The position numbers and the translations under genes were made by a program. Below are positions 24,492 through 35,799 of a stretch of 64,000 bases of DNA, in pieces. Below the pieces are notes generated by a model. The model did no database searches and had not been told where the DNA came from. It saw only the letters and a program-made list of their open reading frames with translations. The DNA is from Neoconidiobolus thromboides FSU 785 (Eukaryota > Entomophthoromycota > Entomophthoromycetes > Entomophthorales > Neoconidiobolaceae). Location: positions 9,537 through 73,536 of the forward strand of contig MU626277.1 in the NCBI GenBank assembly GCA_025603075.1, written 5' to 3'. Numbering within the stretch: the stretch's first letter is position 1; every line of letters starts with the position of its first letter.

Positions 24492-26885
24492 ATGAAGAGC
24501 TATCATTTAATTTCTTGTTTTACATTGTTTCTCTATAGCGTAACTAGTCAAAATGTCACTACTACCAAAAACTTACAAAAGAAACAAATCACCATTGATA
24601 ACTTTTTAAAATCTACTTTTTCCAAACAATCTTTCAACTACAATTGGGTAACTCATGAGAGTGAACGTGATGGCTATTATGTTGAAGAAGAAGACAATAA
24701 AATCATTTTAAAATCCATCGATCTTACTGGTAATAAACAAGTTAAAGTATTAATTGATACCACTAAATTTATTGATGAAAATAAGCAACCTATAATTTAT
24801 GATGATTATTCCCTTTCTCCTGATTTACAATATATTGCATTAACAGTGAACTCTACTAAATTATGGTCTAAGTCCAGTTTTGCATCTTATTATATCTTTG
24901 ATTTACAAGATCCTAATCGACTAGGTAGATTGATCAATCGTCATTATCGTAACTGGGGACAATATAATAAACAAGATAATATATTACAAACCTTAGTATG
25001 GTCACCAAAAGGACATAATTTAGCATTTGTTCAAGATAATAATATTTATGCAATTATTGAGTCTTTTACTAGTTTAATTCAAGTCACTAAAGATGGAAAG
25101 GATACTTTACAGAATGGAATTCCTGATTGGGTTTATGAAGAAGAAATATGGCCTAATAAAGAAGCTATTGTTTGGGATCAAAGTGGTACAACGTTAGCTT
25201 ATTTAACTTTCGATAGTTCCAATGTTCAGGTCCAAAGTTTAGAAACATTTACTACTAGAAAAAATAATGCTCAATTTTCATTAACTTCTAAACCGTATTC
25301 AAGTGTTTATGAACAACGTTATCCAAAACCAGGCTTTAATATTACTCAAGTTAAAATTAATGTTGCTGAATTAACTACTGGAAAAGCCAAAGTACATCAA
25401 ATCAATTATAATTCAGTTAATGAAATTGATCCTGTGGTTACTGATTTGCAATTTTCAAAATCTTCTTATAATGATGGGCTTATTATTCGATTTACTAATA
25501 GATTTCAAGATAGAGTGTATACTAGTGTAGCAACTAATCGTAATTATTCCAATCCAACTATTGTACGTCAAGAAAAAGCAGGTCAAGATATAAATAATCC
25601 AAGCTTAGATGATAAAGGATGGTATGAAAATAGACCTCTTTATTTATTACCAAAATTACATGAATTCGGTATTAACGAATCCGCTTATATTGATTTTGTT
25701 ATTGTGGATGGTTTTACTCATCTTGCTTTATTCTCTCCAATTACTGCTTCCAAGCCAAAAAGAATATTAACTAAAGGTGATTTTGATGTCGTTTCTATCA
25801 ATGGTTTAGATGTCAAATCTGGTACTATTTATTATTCAAGTGCTGAAACAGATTCTACTGTGGAAGATATTTATTCTATTAAACTTGATGGAAGTAACAA
25901 AGTTCATTTAACTAAAGATCAATTTACTGGTGATTCTCAAAAATCGGGTACTTATTCAATGTCCTCTTCAGCTTTAGGTGGTTTTGTTGTTATAAATTAT
26001 AACGGTCCATCTATCCCATGGTCTAGATTAACAAAACAAGGAAAATTAAATAATTCTCTTTTACTTACTAATAATACCAAACTCGCTACTTTAGTTGAGG
26101 AATATAATTATCCCACAACAGTATATTCTAAAGTCAATGTCAATGGTAACTCTATCAATGCCTTCGAAATCCGACCATATGATTTTGATCCTTCTAAAAA
26201 ATATAATGTTGTATTTTATATCTATGGTGGGCCAAACAGTCAACAAGTCACACGTAGTTTTAATTTTAATTTACAACGTTGGTTGGTGGGTAGTCGTAAT
26301 GATACCATTGTAGTAACAGTAGATGGACGAGGTACTGGTCGTAAAGGTAGAAAATTTATGGTCTCAGTACGTGAACATTTAGGTGAATATGAAGCTGATG
26401 ATGTGATTTCAGCTGGTCAACAATGGGCTAAATTACCTTATGTTAATCCATCAAAAATAGGTGTTTGGGGTAAATCGTATGGTGGATATATGACTTTACG
26501 TACACTTGAACTTCAACCTAAGGATCTTGTCTTTAGTTTTGGTGCTTCTTTCTCACCAGTATCTGATTGGAAGTTTTATGATTCTTTATATACAGAAAGA
26601 TATATGTTTACTCCACAAGTGAATGCTAAAGGATACAACAAATCTGCTATCAATAATTTTGAAAACTTTAAGAAGACAGAATTATTTTTGACTCATGGTA
26701 CAAGAGATGATAATGTTCATCAGTCTAATTCTATGTATATTATTAATAATTTTGCTGCTAATTATATTATCTCTTATGATTTTACTCCTGTTATTGATGA
26801 TAATCATTACTATGAATCAAAGTCAAATAAGCGCTCCCTCTATCTTAAGTTGGAAAGGTTCTTTAGTCGTGTTTTTAAAGCTTAA
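24492..26885 (+). CDS. secreted dipeptidyl peptidase IV (S9B serine peptidase)
   Basis: A single 797-aa exon, in contrast to its intron-rich neighbours. A signal peptide (residues 1-19) is followed directly by the propeller domain with no membrane anchor, so the product is soluble and exported, like secreted fungal DPP-IV enzymes. The S9B Glu pair is in DWVYEEEIWP. The C-terminal alpha/beta-hydrolase domain has the nucleophile in WGKSYGGYM (Ser662), Asp in HGTRDDNVH (Asp739) and His in DDNHYYES (His772), so the triad is complete. Several N-x-S/T sites suggest glycosylation. It removes X-Pro/X-Ala dipeptides from peptides, for nutrition or host-protein breakdown. The function is well supported; the physiological role is inferred. 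Confidence 0.95.
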   Translation: MKSYHLISCFTLFLYSVTSQNVTTTKNLQKKQITIDNFLKSTFSKQSFNYNWVTHESERDGYYVEEEDNKIILKSIDLTGNKQVKVLIDTTKFIDENKQPIIYDDYSLSPDLQYIALTVNSTKLWSKSSFASYYIFDLQDPNRLGRLINRHYRNWGQYNKQDNILQTLVWSPKGHNLAFVQDNNIYAIIESFTSLIQVTKDGKDTLQNGIPDWVYEEEIWPNKEAIVWDQSGTTLAYLTFDSSNVQVQSLETFTTRKNNAQFSLTSKPYSSVYEQRYPKPGFNITQVKINVAELTTGKAKVHQINYNSVNEIDPVVTDLQFSKSSYNDGLIIRFTNRFQDRVYTSVATNRNYSNPTIVRQEKAGQDINNPSLDDKGWYENRPLYLLPKLHEFGINESAYIDFVIVDGFTHLALFSPITASKPKRILTKGDFDVVSINGLDVKSGTIYYSSAETDSTVEDIYSIKLDGSNKVHLTKDQFTGDSQKSGTYSMSSSALGGFVVINYNGPSIPWSRLTKQGKLNNSLLLTNNTKLATLVEEYNYPTTVYSKVNVNGNSINAFEIRPYDFDPSKKYNVVFYIYGGPNSQQVTRSFNFNLQRWLVGSRNDTIVVTVDGRGTGRKGRKFMVSVREHLGEYEADDVISAGQQWAKLPYVNPSKIGVWGKSYGGYMTLRTLELQPKDLVFSFGASFSPVSDWKFYDSLYTERYMFTPQVNAKGYNKSAINNFENFKKTELFLTHGTRDDNVHQSNSMYIINNFAANYIISYDFTPVIDDNHYYESKSNKRSLYLKLERFFSRVFKA

Positions 26886-27230
26886 AGAAATGCTTTTATG
26901 AATTAATAAATATATCATTAATTAAATAGCATTTATTTTTAATGTGCAAGTTATGAAAAAATTGGTATTATTGATAATAATATGAATTTGATTAAAATGG
27001 CTATGATTAATCAAATGGTGTTTATATAAACTATATATTATAATATTAGGAAAAAGATTCAAATGAATATATCTATGCACCTGCTTACTCTAGGGGTTTA
27101 AGTAAAGTGTGATATCATTATTAGGTATTAGGATTAAAAGCAAATGTTTGAAATGTAATAAATCATGTATTAATGGTTGGAGTTAAAAAAGATATATATA
27201 CAAACTGTAAACCTATATATAAAATTAAAT
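26886..27230. other. intergenic spacer
   Basis: 345 bp between DPP-IV and tRNA-Pro. AT-rich, with nothing recognised apart from likely 3' processing signals of the peptidase gene. Confidence 0.45.
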
Positions 27231-27302
27231 GGCTTAGTGGTCTAGTGGTATGATTCTCGCTTTGGGTGCGAGAGGTCCAGGGTTCAATTCCCTGCTGAGC
27301 CC
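27231..27302 (+). tRNA. tRNA-Pro(TGG)
   Basis: A 72-nt cloverleaf. Acceptor GGCTTAG pairs with CTGAGCC, the anticodon stem CTCGC/GCGAG holds loop TTTGGGT (anticodon TGG), and the T arm contains GGTTCAATTCC. No intron. A TTTTT pol III terminator follows at 27305-27309. Box A-like TAGTGGTCTAGTGG and box B are internal. Confidence 0.95.
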
Positions 27303-27861
27303 AATTTTTGGAATTGATTTAAGTTCTAATTTTTTACAGCTTTAAACAAATTTTATTTGTTTTTATATGGATTAGTTTAAAACTTGGTTTATTTTTTGTC
27401 CAGTTTAGATTTAGGAAAAATTGCAAATCAAGTACAAGGTACCATAAAATTGTTTTTCAAATTACTCATGTAGTAACGTTTTTTCATCTAATATTCGAAA
27501 AATTTCAAAAATTTAAGCTACATAGAAATGAACAAAAAAGTTGAATTGAAACTTTTTCCTTAACTTCAATCAAGATTAAACTTAACCATATAATTTTAGA
27601 ATTTATATCAATTAAAAAGACAAATAATTAAATGTTACAAAAATCTATCATTTTGTTCAATATAAAAAACATAATATCTAAAACTAAATCTTTATTTCGA
27701 AATTTTTTATTCATCACATAAGGATTCATCAGTAATCCTATCTTTCCTATAGTGATCTAAGATATTATGTAATATTTGCTCTATACAGTAAAATTTGATA
27801 ATCATGTCCTGCTTTGGGCAAGCAATAAAAGCACTTAAATAATATTTAAATTGCTTTATTT

Positions 27862-28017
27862 ATGTCAGCAGTTAAAACAAAGATATCAGCCAATCACGTC
27901 ATTATGTTTAGAAGTCAAACCGCTTACCCTTTTATTTCTCAATCAATTCTGACTGCTTTCAGAGGCGCAACTTATGAATCATTGATCCTTGAATATCAAT
28001 ATAACTTGTTTTGTTAA
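27862..28017 (+). CDS. possible small ORF (51 aa), unsupported function
   Basis: ATG to TAA, 51 codons, in a patch less AT-rich than its surroundings. The product starts MSAVKTKISANHVIMF and ends YQYNLFC. There is no signal peptide, membrane span or recognisable motif. It may be a small gene, a degraded exon or chance. It lies just beyond the 3' end of the relic on the other strand. Confidence 0.2.
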   Translation: MSAVKTKISANHVIMFRSQTAYPFISQSILTAFRGATYESLILEYQYNLFC

Positions 28018-28068
28018 TGAAGACAAAATCAAGTGGTCACTTTATTTATTTTTAAATTTTTCCTAAAT

Positions 28069-28518
28069 TCAAAAACGATATTCTTCACTGTTAGAAGTCA
28101 TACCATTATAAGCACACTTACCGGGATATCCGTGTTCTCTGCCTCTAGATACTTTTGCTCCAGATTTATATGCTATAACGATGTATTCTTCCAGAGAGTC
28201 TGATGGCATCACATAGTCAAACCTTTTGATTACTCTAGAACCAATGCCAAATTCTATTGCACTTTCACCACTTCCAGTATGACTCTAATATTTATCTCCT
28301 CTAATTATAAGATCTAATTCTTCTCCATATTCGTATTTTAATGGTTCAGCTAAATATACAATGACAAAAACTTCCCCTTCCATAAAATTATTAACATGGT
28401 ATTCAACCTTATCTTTCATCCATTTAGCACCTTCTGGTTCTATTTTTAATGTCTTTTTATCAAAGAAATTATGATATTTTAATGAAATTTCAAAAATTAA
28501 TAAAATAAACTTATGATT
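28069..28518 (-). pseudogene. coding relic with a single in-frame TAG
   Basis: 150 minus-strand codons are open except for one TAG at 28287-28285. The text before the stop (KWMKDKVEYHVNNFMEGEVF, YEYGEELDLIIRGDKY) and after it (SAIEFGIGSRVIKRFDYVM, REHGYPGKCAYNGMTSNSEE) has normal complexity and looks protein-coding. No GT-AG intron conveniently removes the stop and no ATG opens the frame, so the 5' part is missing or in an unseen exon. I do not recognise the family. A recently inactivated gene is the simplest reading; a sequencing error at the TAG is possible. Confidence 0.5.
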
Positions 28519-28626
28519 TTATTGGCTAAAAGTAACTTGAAGAATTTGAGCTTAATCGTAATAATTGGTTTAAGCAAATAGTGACTATGTAAACTCAAAT
28601 TTGAATTTATCCATATCTCATTTTTT

Positions 28627-31323
28627 ATGTTTGCAAATATTTTAACTTCAAATACATCGGTTTATAGTCCTTTATTTCAAGTAAATATATAATGAATAAT
28701 AGTGATAAAATTGGTGCTAACGAACCCTTTCTTTATACAGGGCTCTATTTTAGTTGGTCAAATCTCTTCCTTTTTAAATAATAATGTTATCCAGCCTTCT
28801 AGAGTTAAGTATAATAGCTATTCAACTGGGCAAAAAAAGAAGCATGGGGTTGGCCAAACTGAGTCAGAGATAAAGAAAGATCCTAGAACCGGCCTAAATG
28901 AAAACAAGGTAAGAAATTTAGTTTATTCTAATCTTTAGCTAAATTTTCATAAGACAGGTATAGAAGTCGGTTTAACAAGTAACAGTAATGATTTAGTAAT
29001 ACCACCATTTAAAACCAAGTTTGGTCTACATTTTTTACCAACTAGTTTCAACAGTTTAGACTATCAAACACATGGTATTTTAAGCTCCATTTCTAGTATG
29101 AAGTTAAGACTCAATCCATTATTAGTTAAGAATGATTTCACGAAAAGAAAAACCTTAACCAATCAATCTATGTTAAATTTGTTAAAAGGATTCAACAGTA
29201 AGCTTAATTTTTGTTATGGTTGATTTTGGTTAAATCTTTTAGGAATTGAAAGTAGAGGTTTTGCATTTAAAACAAATACTGAAAAAAGACTTTCTAGTTT
29301 AGAAGATGAGGCTAATGAAAATCCAACAAATGCAGTTAAACAAGCTGCTTTTTATCAAGTAAGCTTAGCGTAAAAGTCAATAATTAAAATAATAAACTAT
29401 TATAGGAATTATTAAAAGGAGGGTATTATAATATATTAATTAATCGACTTGAAAATTATGATTTTGGGATTAATGTAGATTGTTTACAATACTATATAAC
29501 AGCTTTGATAAAAAATAATCAAACGGATTCCATTGCTACTAAAGTTTTAAAATTAATTCAAACAAAACCTTTTTTCCGTTCTATGGAACATTCAACCCTT
29601 ACTCAAACTTTTAAGAAACCTTCAACACCAACATTTGATAATACAACATCTACCTCTTCTGGAACAAAAGATAAACCAGTACATGTGATTGTTGATGAAT
29701 GTATTGTTATTTTTTATTTTTTTGTTAAAATTTACTAATCAGTTTTTTATAGCTAGCTCAGTTTCTATGTGGAAAGCAATTAAAAGCGTTGGATTAACAT
29801 TTACTTACATCTTTTGTATCCTTACCTTCATAAGTTTAGCACTTGAAAACTCAGGTTTGGCAAAAAGCCCACCTAAAATACAACCTGAATTTGAGCCAGA
29901 TATGACAAGTACAGTTACCTTTAATGATGTACAGGGTGTCGATGAAGCAAAGGATGAACTCATTGAAATTGTCGAATTTTTAAAAGACCCATCAAGGTTT
30001 AATGAATTAGGGGGTAAGTTACCAAAAGGTGTACTTTTGACTGGGCCACCAGGTACAGGTAAAACTTTATTAGCTAGAGCCGTGGCTGGTGAAGCTGGAG
30101 TTCCATTTTTTTTCATGTCTGGATCTGAGTTTGATGAAATGTATGTGGGTGTTGGAGCAAGAAGAGTCAGAGAACTTTTTGCTGCTGCAAGAAAGAAAGC
30201 ACCTTCTATTGTATTTATAGATGAATTGGATGCCATTGGTGCCAAACGTAATCCTAAGGACCAAGCATATATGAAGCAAACATTAAACCAATTGCTTGTG
30301 GACTTGGATGGATTTTCGCAAACAGAAGGGGTTATATTTATAGCAGCTACTAATTTCCCAGAACTTTTGGACAAAGCTTTAGTTCGTCCAGGTCGATTTG
30401 ATCGTCATGTAGAAGTACCATTACCAGATGTAAGGGGTAGACTTCAAGTTTTGAAACTTCATTCAAAGAAGATACAAATTGGACAAGGTAAATAAATGTT
30501 TTTGTTTTAAATATTATATTGATTATGCAATCTAGATGTTGATTTAAGTACACTTGCACGTGGCACACCTGGGTTTTCAGGTGCTGAATTGGCCAATTTA
30601 GTTAATTTAGCTGCTATCCAAGCATCACGCTCCAGTTCACCTGTGGTTAACTTAAGTCATTTTGAAGAAGCAAAGGATAGGATGATTATGGGTGCTGAAA
30701 GGAAGTCTGCAGTAATAACAGATGAAAGTAAAAAGTTAACAGCTTATCATGAAGGAGGACATGCGCTTGTAGCTTATTACACCCCGGGTGCTTTACCACT
30801 ACATAAAGCCACCATCATCCCAAGGGGACGTAGCCTTGGTGTAACGATGCAGCTTCCAGAAATGGATAAAGATAATTATACGAAGAAAGAGCTTAAAGCA
30901 ATGCTAGATGTTTGTATGGGTGGTAGAGTAGCCGAAGAAGTGTTATATGGAGAAGAAAATGTGACTTCAGGTGCACAAAGCGATTTACAGAAAGCCACCT
31001 CAATTGCCCGTCGTATGGTAATTGAGCTTGGCATGGGGACTAAGCTCGGGCCAGTGGATTACTCTGGAGATTATGATCGACTCAGTCATGAAACTAAGCT
31101 AGAGATAGAGAATCAAGTGCGTAAGCTATTGGATGTAAGTTGTTCACTATACTATTATTTAATGTACTAATTTTATTTTTAGGATGCTTATATGAGGGCT
31201 ACTTCACTTATAACTACTAAGAAATCGGAGCTAGATCGATTGGCAGCAGCCTTGATTGAGTTTGAAACGTTAAGTGCTGAGCAGATGGCTAATGCTATGA
31301 AAGGCAAGAATGTTGGACTGTGA
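28627..31323 (+). CDS. YME1: mitochondrial i-AAA protease (Yme1/FtsH family)
   Basis: Eight exons: 28627-28680, 28741-28908, 28954-29197, 29243-29358, 29406-29700, 29753-30487, 30536-31134, 31183-31323; 783 aa. Ser/Asn-rich N-terminus free of acidic residues (probable mitochondrial presequence), one membrane span ([20 protein letters not shown], about residue 304), then the AAA+ domain: [19 protein letters not shown], Walker [11 protein letters not shown], Walker [13 protein letters not shown] and arginine-finger region RPGRFDRHV. The M41 zinc protease domain has HEGGH (about residue 607) and [21 protein letters not shown] single span and [11 protein letters not shown] favour the intermembrane-space i-AAA over m-AAA. 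It degrades unfolded inner-membrane proteins. The start-exon choice is less certain than the rest. Confidence 0.93.
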
Positions 31324-31794
31324 TAGATAAGATGGAGGATTAATTTAAAGTAAAAGATAAAAGATAAAGATATTTTTTAATTAAATAATTTTTTAAGTGT
31401 TTGTGATTTAAAATTAAAAGTTTGGGTTAATCTTAGTTTACTTTTTAATTAGTGTAATAATTAATCTTATATTAATTTAGTTAATATAGATAAATGTATT
31501 TAAGTTTCTTAAGACGAAGGAGTACAGCAATAGAAACTTGATGCTTCTTTCCTTCTAGTCACGCATCTTTAACCAAAGAATCTAAAATATGAAAACACAT
31601 TCAAACATCAAAAAGTTTCATTCTACCTTACCTGTAAATAAAAAAATCACCTATAAGAGCATTTATATTGAAAGAAAACTAACAATTGAAAGTCTGTATG
31701 TTTTAATATCAAAAGAAGATATATGCTTAATATTTACTGAGATCAATAGCATTTTATTAAGAAACTTTTGGCATGGATTCAGCTATTTAAAGCT
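31324..31794. other. convergent intergenic spacer
   Basis: 471 bp between the 3' ends of the i-AAA protease and HP1 genes. The plus-strand open frame over 31589-31807 overlaps the HP1 3' exon and has no support. Confidence 0.45.
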
Positions 31795-32609
31795 TCAGCT
31801 TTTTTGATCTTCATCAAGGAACTTAAGGTGATTTTGATAGAACTCAATAATCTAAAAATACATTAGAATGACCTTAGCTTAGCAAATTTATATATTTACC
31901 TTCTGAGGGCACCTTTCATTAACAACTTTAGAGTTATGTGAAGTATGACATCCATTTTTCCTAATAACCATATTATTTTATCGAAAATAAATCTTAGTTG
32001 CCCTACCAAACTATATAAACAATAAGCTCGCCTTTTGAATTACGTTCAATAGTTTCAATTTCAACTACTTCACTTTCCCAATCCTCTAGATCTTCTGGAG
32101 GATAATTGTGAGTAAGCTCAATCCCATTCTCTTCCAAGTCTTTATCTTTATTTTCCGCCGTTGTTTTACGCTTTTTACTTATTTGTGTTTTAGACCCACT
32201 ATCTTTGCCCTTATTTTTACCTTTCCAATAATCGTCAAGTAAATCTTTACTTAAACTATTTTTGAATATTAGATTCCGTTTTAATCTTCATTTTAAAAGC
32301 AACTCACATATTATCTTCGTCCTCCCAAGTATTTTCTTCATGTGGAAACCCTTGCCATTTTATTAAATATTGATATCCACCCTTTTATTATTAAATTTTT
32401 AACTTCAATCCTTTTACTAATATCAGAACCCTTACCCTTTTAATCTTTTTATGTTCCAAAATCGCTTCTACTATATAAACTTCTTCATCCTCTTCACCTT
32501 CTTCAACTTGATTTTTATCACTTTTTTCTTCATCTCCAATTTCAACTACTACGCTCTTATCTATGGCTTCTTTCTCAACTGGTGTATTGGCTTGATTGTT
32601 CGTCATCAT
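31795..32609 (-). CDS. heterochromatin protein 1 (chromo/chromoshadow)
   Basis: Five exons: 32609-32436, 32381-32308, 32255-32007, 31960-31900, 31851-31795; 204 aa. An acidic N-terminus leads into a chromodomain (residues 43-82) starting EVYIVEAILEH, with YLIKWQGF and NTWE. The methyl-lysine cage aromatics are probably Tyr45, Trp67 and Phe70. A basic hinge (KGKNKGKDSGSKTQISKKRK) precedes a chromoshadow domain from about 140, with DWESEVVEIETIER, YIVWKNG and CPQKIIEFYQNHLKF. Known role: binds H3K9-methylated chromatin and dimerises to build heterochromatin. Its presence implies an H3K9 methylation pathway. Close to the minimal HP1 size. Confidence 0.93.
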
Positions 32610-33344
32610 TGTTAGACAAACGAAATGCTCTTTTTTGCTCTTTATTTTTTACTGAAAATATGATCCAACTTTTGACCAATTATATTCCCGAAATTTGATA
32701 GAGAGCTTCGCCAATTAAATGATTGGAAGCAGAAGTTGGTATGAAGTGAGAATTTATGGACTTTTTAAGGGGAGAGCTAAATATTATTATTATTATAGTA
32801 GGGACATACTTTTTCAGTGGATTTTTTAGTTAAATGGACTTTTAATTAAAATTGAGCATTTTAATTGAAATTTCAATTTTTTGCCAATAGTCTGTTCAAA
32901 GGTTAAAATTTTATTTTATAATGTGAATTCTAATTTTAAAACAATAAAGTAAAGCTTCAAGGATTTGTTTTAAAAATAAATTTTTATTAAAAAATAATTA
33001 CTATGAAAGTTGTGGGAATTTAAATAGCATATATTGTTAATAAAGAAAGCGTTTAAATAAAAGTAAGAAAAGTCTATAAAGAATTTATATGTATAATTAT
33101 TTTTTTAAAGTATAGTTAATTTCAACACCAAATATTCCTCATATGTAAAAATAAAGCTATATCTAATTCTATACCCTATCATTAGTTTTCTAGTGAAAAA
33201 ACTAAGAGCATTTATGAGATTTCGATACAAAATAAATTAAAAAGTTTAATAAAGTAGTAATATATTAAATTAATTATTTAATCTGTTTTGTTAACAAAGC
33301 ACTCAGGAACTAACACCCTTCGAAAGATATTGAAAATAATAATA

Positions 33345-33448
33345 TATGGGGTTATATTTTTATATTCAAGAATTTTAGTGATAGTTTTTCTACTTAAATA
33401 GCGCTTAAAAGATGGAAAAAATGATGAACCCAAAAAAACACCCCCATA
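33345..33448 (-). mobile_element. foldback/MITE-like element, copy 5
   Basis: 104 bp, from TATGGGGTTATATTTTTATA to ACACCCCCATA. The core has CAAGAATTTTAGTGATAG, AAATAGCGCTTAAAAGATGG and AAAAAATGATGAA. Ends are well preserved. Confidence 0.75.
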
Positions 33449-33584
33449 TTGTTAGACTTTAACCAATAATTATAACTTAAGCTTAGGATGTCCAGATAGT
33501 GTGTCTCAAATAAGACGATATGATTGGCTAATTTTCAATATTCAAGTTGCTCAGTTTTTTAAAATAGTGTTTGAGTAAAAATAA

Positions 33585-33679
33585 TATGGGGGTGTTTTTT
33601 AGCTTCATTACTTTTTCCATTTTTAAGCGCTATTTGAGTGAAAAGTGTTGGTAAAATTTTTAACAAATACATCTCCATA
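33585..33679 (+). mobile_element. foldback/MITE-like element, copy 6
   Basis: 95 bp, from TATGGGGGTGTTTTTTAGC to AAATACATCTCCATA. The core CATTACTTTTTCCATTTTT then AAGCGCTATTTGAGTG is the best match to the family consensus. Opposite in orientation to the copy 136 bp away. Confidence 0.8.
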
Positions 33680-34561
33680 TATATCTAATTAATGTAGGGA
33701 TTTTTTATTTGTAAATTGCATTTTTATAAAAGTAAATTACATGAAATTCAAGTTTTAGAAACTAAAAAATTAGTCAGCAACTCAAAATAACACCAATCAT
33801 GATAGTAATTACTTAGTTTGAAGGTTTTATATTAATTTGTTTTATGGCATGCTATACTTCAAAAAGTATGTCACATACTATTCAGACACTCTAAATTTAA
33901 GTTTATTTAGTGTCTTATTTTGTATTTTTCTATAATAGCTTGATTGATATAAAATAAAACTATTAATAAAATAATGAAATAATTACGTATGTGCATATTT
34001 TAATTTATAAAAAAGAGTTAATGATAATCCAATTAAAATTGGTTTTTAAGAATATAATTGCCCTTATTCTTAAAATTATAAAAATTTTACTTGGCATCTA
34101 TGTCTATTACATTTATTAAAACAAAAGTAGATGTATGATGATTTACAAAATAAAAATAAATATGGATAGCTTTTTTTAGTAGCACAATTAGATTTTTATC
34201 TAAGTCTTTGTTAATACTATACCAATCACCATAACATAATACTGCTAATCTACATAATGTTACTTTGGAATAATTAAATAAGCTAGCTAATTAATGTTCT
34301 TATGTTTAAAAGTGTATAAACAATTAAAAGTAATAACTTCCACTTTATTCCTGATAATTTTATTAATTTAAATTTAATAACATAAATATATTTTATATAT
34401 ATTATAATAAATGGTTATATAGTTAAAATCGCTTGCCAAATTTTATCATCCTAATTCGTTAATATCTTACTTAATAACTAACCACTTGTTAAGCCAATGA
34501 TTTTATTGAACTAAAATAAAATGAATTAGTATCGTTCATAATTTGTGTGACAACATAACAA

Positions 34562-35799
34562 TTACCTTCTTCTATGATTAGTTTCTGACAAACCTAGGCC
34601 TTCTTCATCAAAAGGTTTATAAAGATCTTCTTCATGTACTGAACCATTTCTATAAATCTGTGTACAATTTTCTCTTTCTAAAGTATCTGGTGTAGTCAAT
34701 GGATTATAATCCGAGTTATTAGTGTCATTTAATAAAAACACACCAGAAAAGATAACTAAAAAACCAATTAGTAAAGAGACCGCTTCAACAGGGGTAGCAT
34801 CTTCGAAACCTCTGAAGAAGATAACTGAAGCAGTTAAGGTAGCTGTTGTAAAAAATACATAATAAATGGGAGTAACTACATTGGTTGAAAAGGTATCTAA
34901 TGCCTTATTAAAATAATTCATTTGAGTAAGAATACATAAACCAGTAGTAATAGCAAAGATATAAGTAGCTGGGTTCCATAATTGGTTATTCCCAGACAAT
35001 GTAAGTTTTAACGCAATACCAAACCCTTTGGATGCCATAACAGTAATGGAACCTATTAATGAACATATTGAAATATAAACCAAGGGATATTTCTTTCCAT
35101 ATTTTGGTCCATAATAATAGATCATAACTAAACAAAAAGCAAGTACTAATAATGAATAAGTAACAAAGGCTAAAAAATAAACAATTAATAAAAAATAGAC
35201 TATAGATTAACAACAAAAGTTACCAGGATGCACAGCATAAGCCACAATTTCATTAATGTCTTGAATCGTTTTATCTTTAGGGGCATGTAACACAATAATA
35301 ATAGAACCAAGGATACATAAAGCACAACCTACTTTACCAGTACTATCTAATTTTTCTTTTAATATTACAGAAGCTAAAATAGCGCTTTTTGAAAAGTAAT
35401 GCTTAGTTTTTTGTATAGATAGAATTATGTTATCTTACCCAATAATCACACTTAATGCTCCTAAGGGAGTTACTAATATAGCGGGTGCAAATGAATAAGC
35501 AGCAAAATTTGCTACTTCACCAAAAGCCACTACAGAATAAAGTTAATATTGTGATTTTACTAATACAAGTGTCATTTACTTGTTGATAGGCCAATCCACC
35601 AAATACCATTTTTTAAATAAGAATAAGCATGAGCGTCACCGCCTAATAGAAAGTCTATTTAACAAAGATAATTTATAATGTTTTATAAAGTACCGTTCTG
35701 TGTTGAATCAATCAACCCCATCTTAGTGACTACAAAAGATATACCAATCATACAACTTGAAACTAAAGCTAGTATTAAACCAATGTATTTGTCTTCCAT
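34562..35799 (-). CDS. NIPA-like magnesium transporter (DUF803)
   Basis: Five exons: 35799-35694, 35654-35580, 35529-35439, 35384-35224, 35169-34562; 346 aa. About nine hydrophobic segments. Family motifs are [90 protein letters not shown] and LNYF-type [20 protein letters not shown]. Known role: NIPA proteins move Mg2+ across plasma or endosomal membranes. The tail after the last span is hydrophilic and acidic. Substrate not provable from sequence. Confidence 0.9.

Larger units (their letters stand above)
27303..28626. other. intergenic region with small ORF and gene relic
   Basis: 1.3 kb between tRNA-Pro and the i-AAA protease gene. It contains a 51-codon open frame (27862-28017, +) and a minus-strand coding relic with one in-frame stop (28069-28518). 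The remainder is AT-rich without recognisable features. Confidence 0.5.
32610..34561. other. intergenic spacer with paired elements
   Basis: About 1.95 kb upstream of HP1 and downstream of the NIPA-like gene. Two inverted-repeat elements in opposite orientation (33345-33448 and 33585-33679) lie 136 bp apart. No coding content seen. Confidence 0.55.

Noticed and set aside
28681..28740. Alternative start for the i-AAA protease at the ATG near 28692
   Set aside because: This stretch has a GTAAAT start, a GCTAAC branch-like site and a TACAG end, so it reads as intron 1; the upstream exon supplies a better presequence.
29805..30374. 189-codon minus-strand frame
   Set aside because: Antisense to the conserved AAA domain of the i-AAA protease gene.
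34562..35799. Reading the NIPA-like gene as a drug/metabolite (EamA) transporter
   Set aside because: The opening [13 protein letters not shown] and [20 protein letters not shown] segments fit the NIPA/DUF803 family better.
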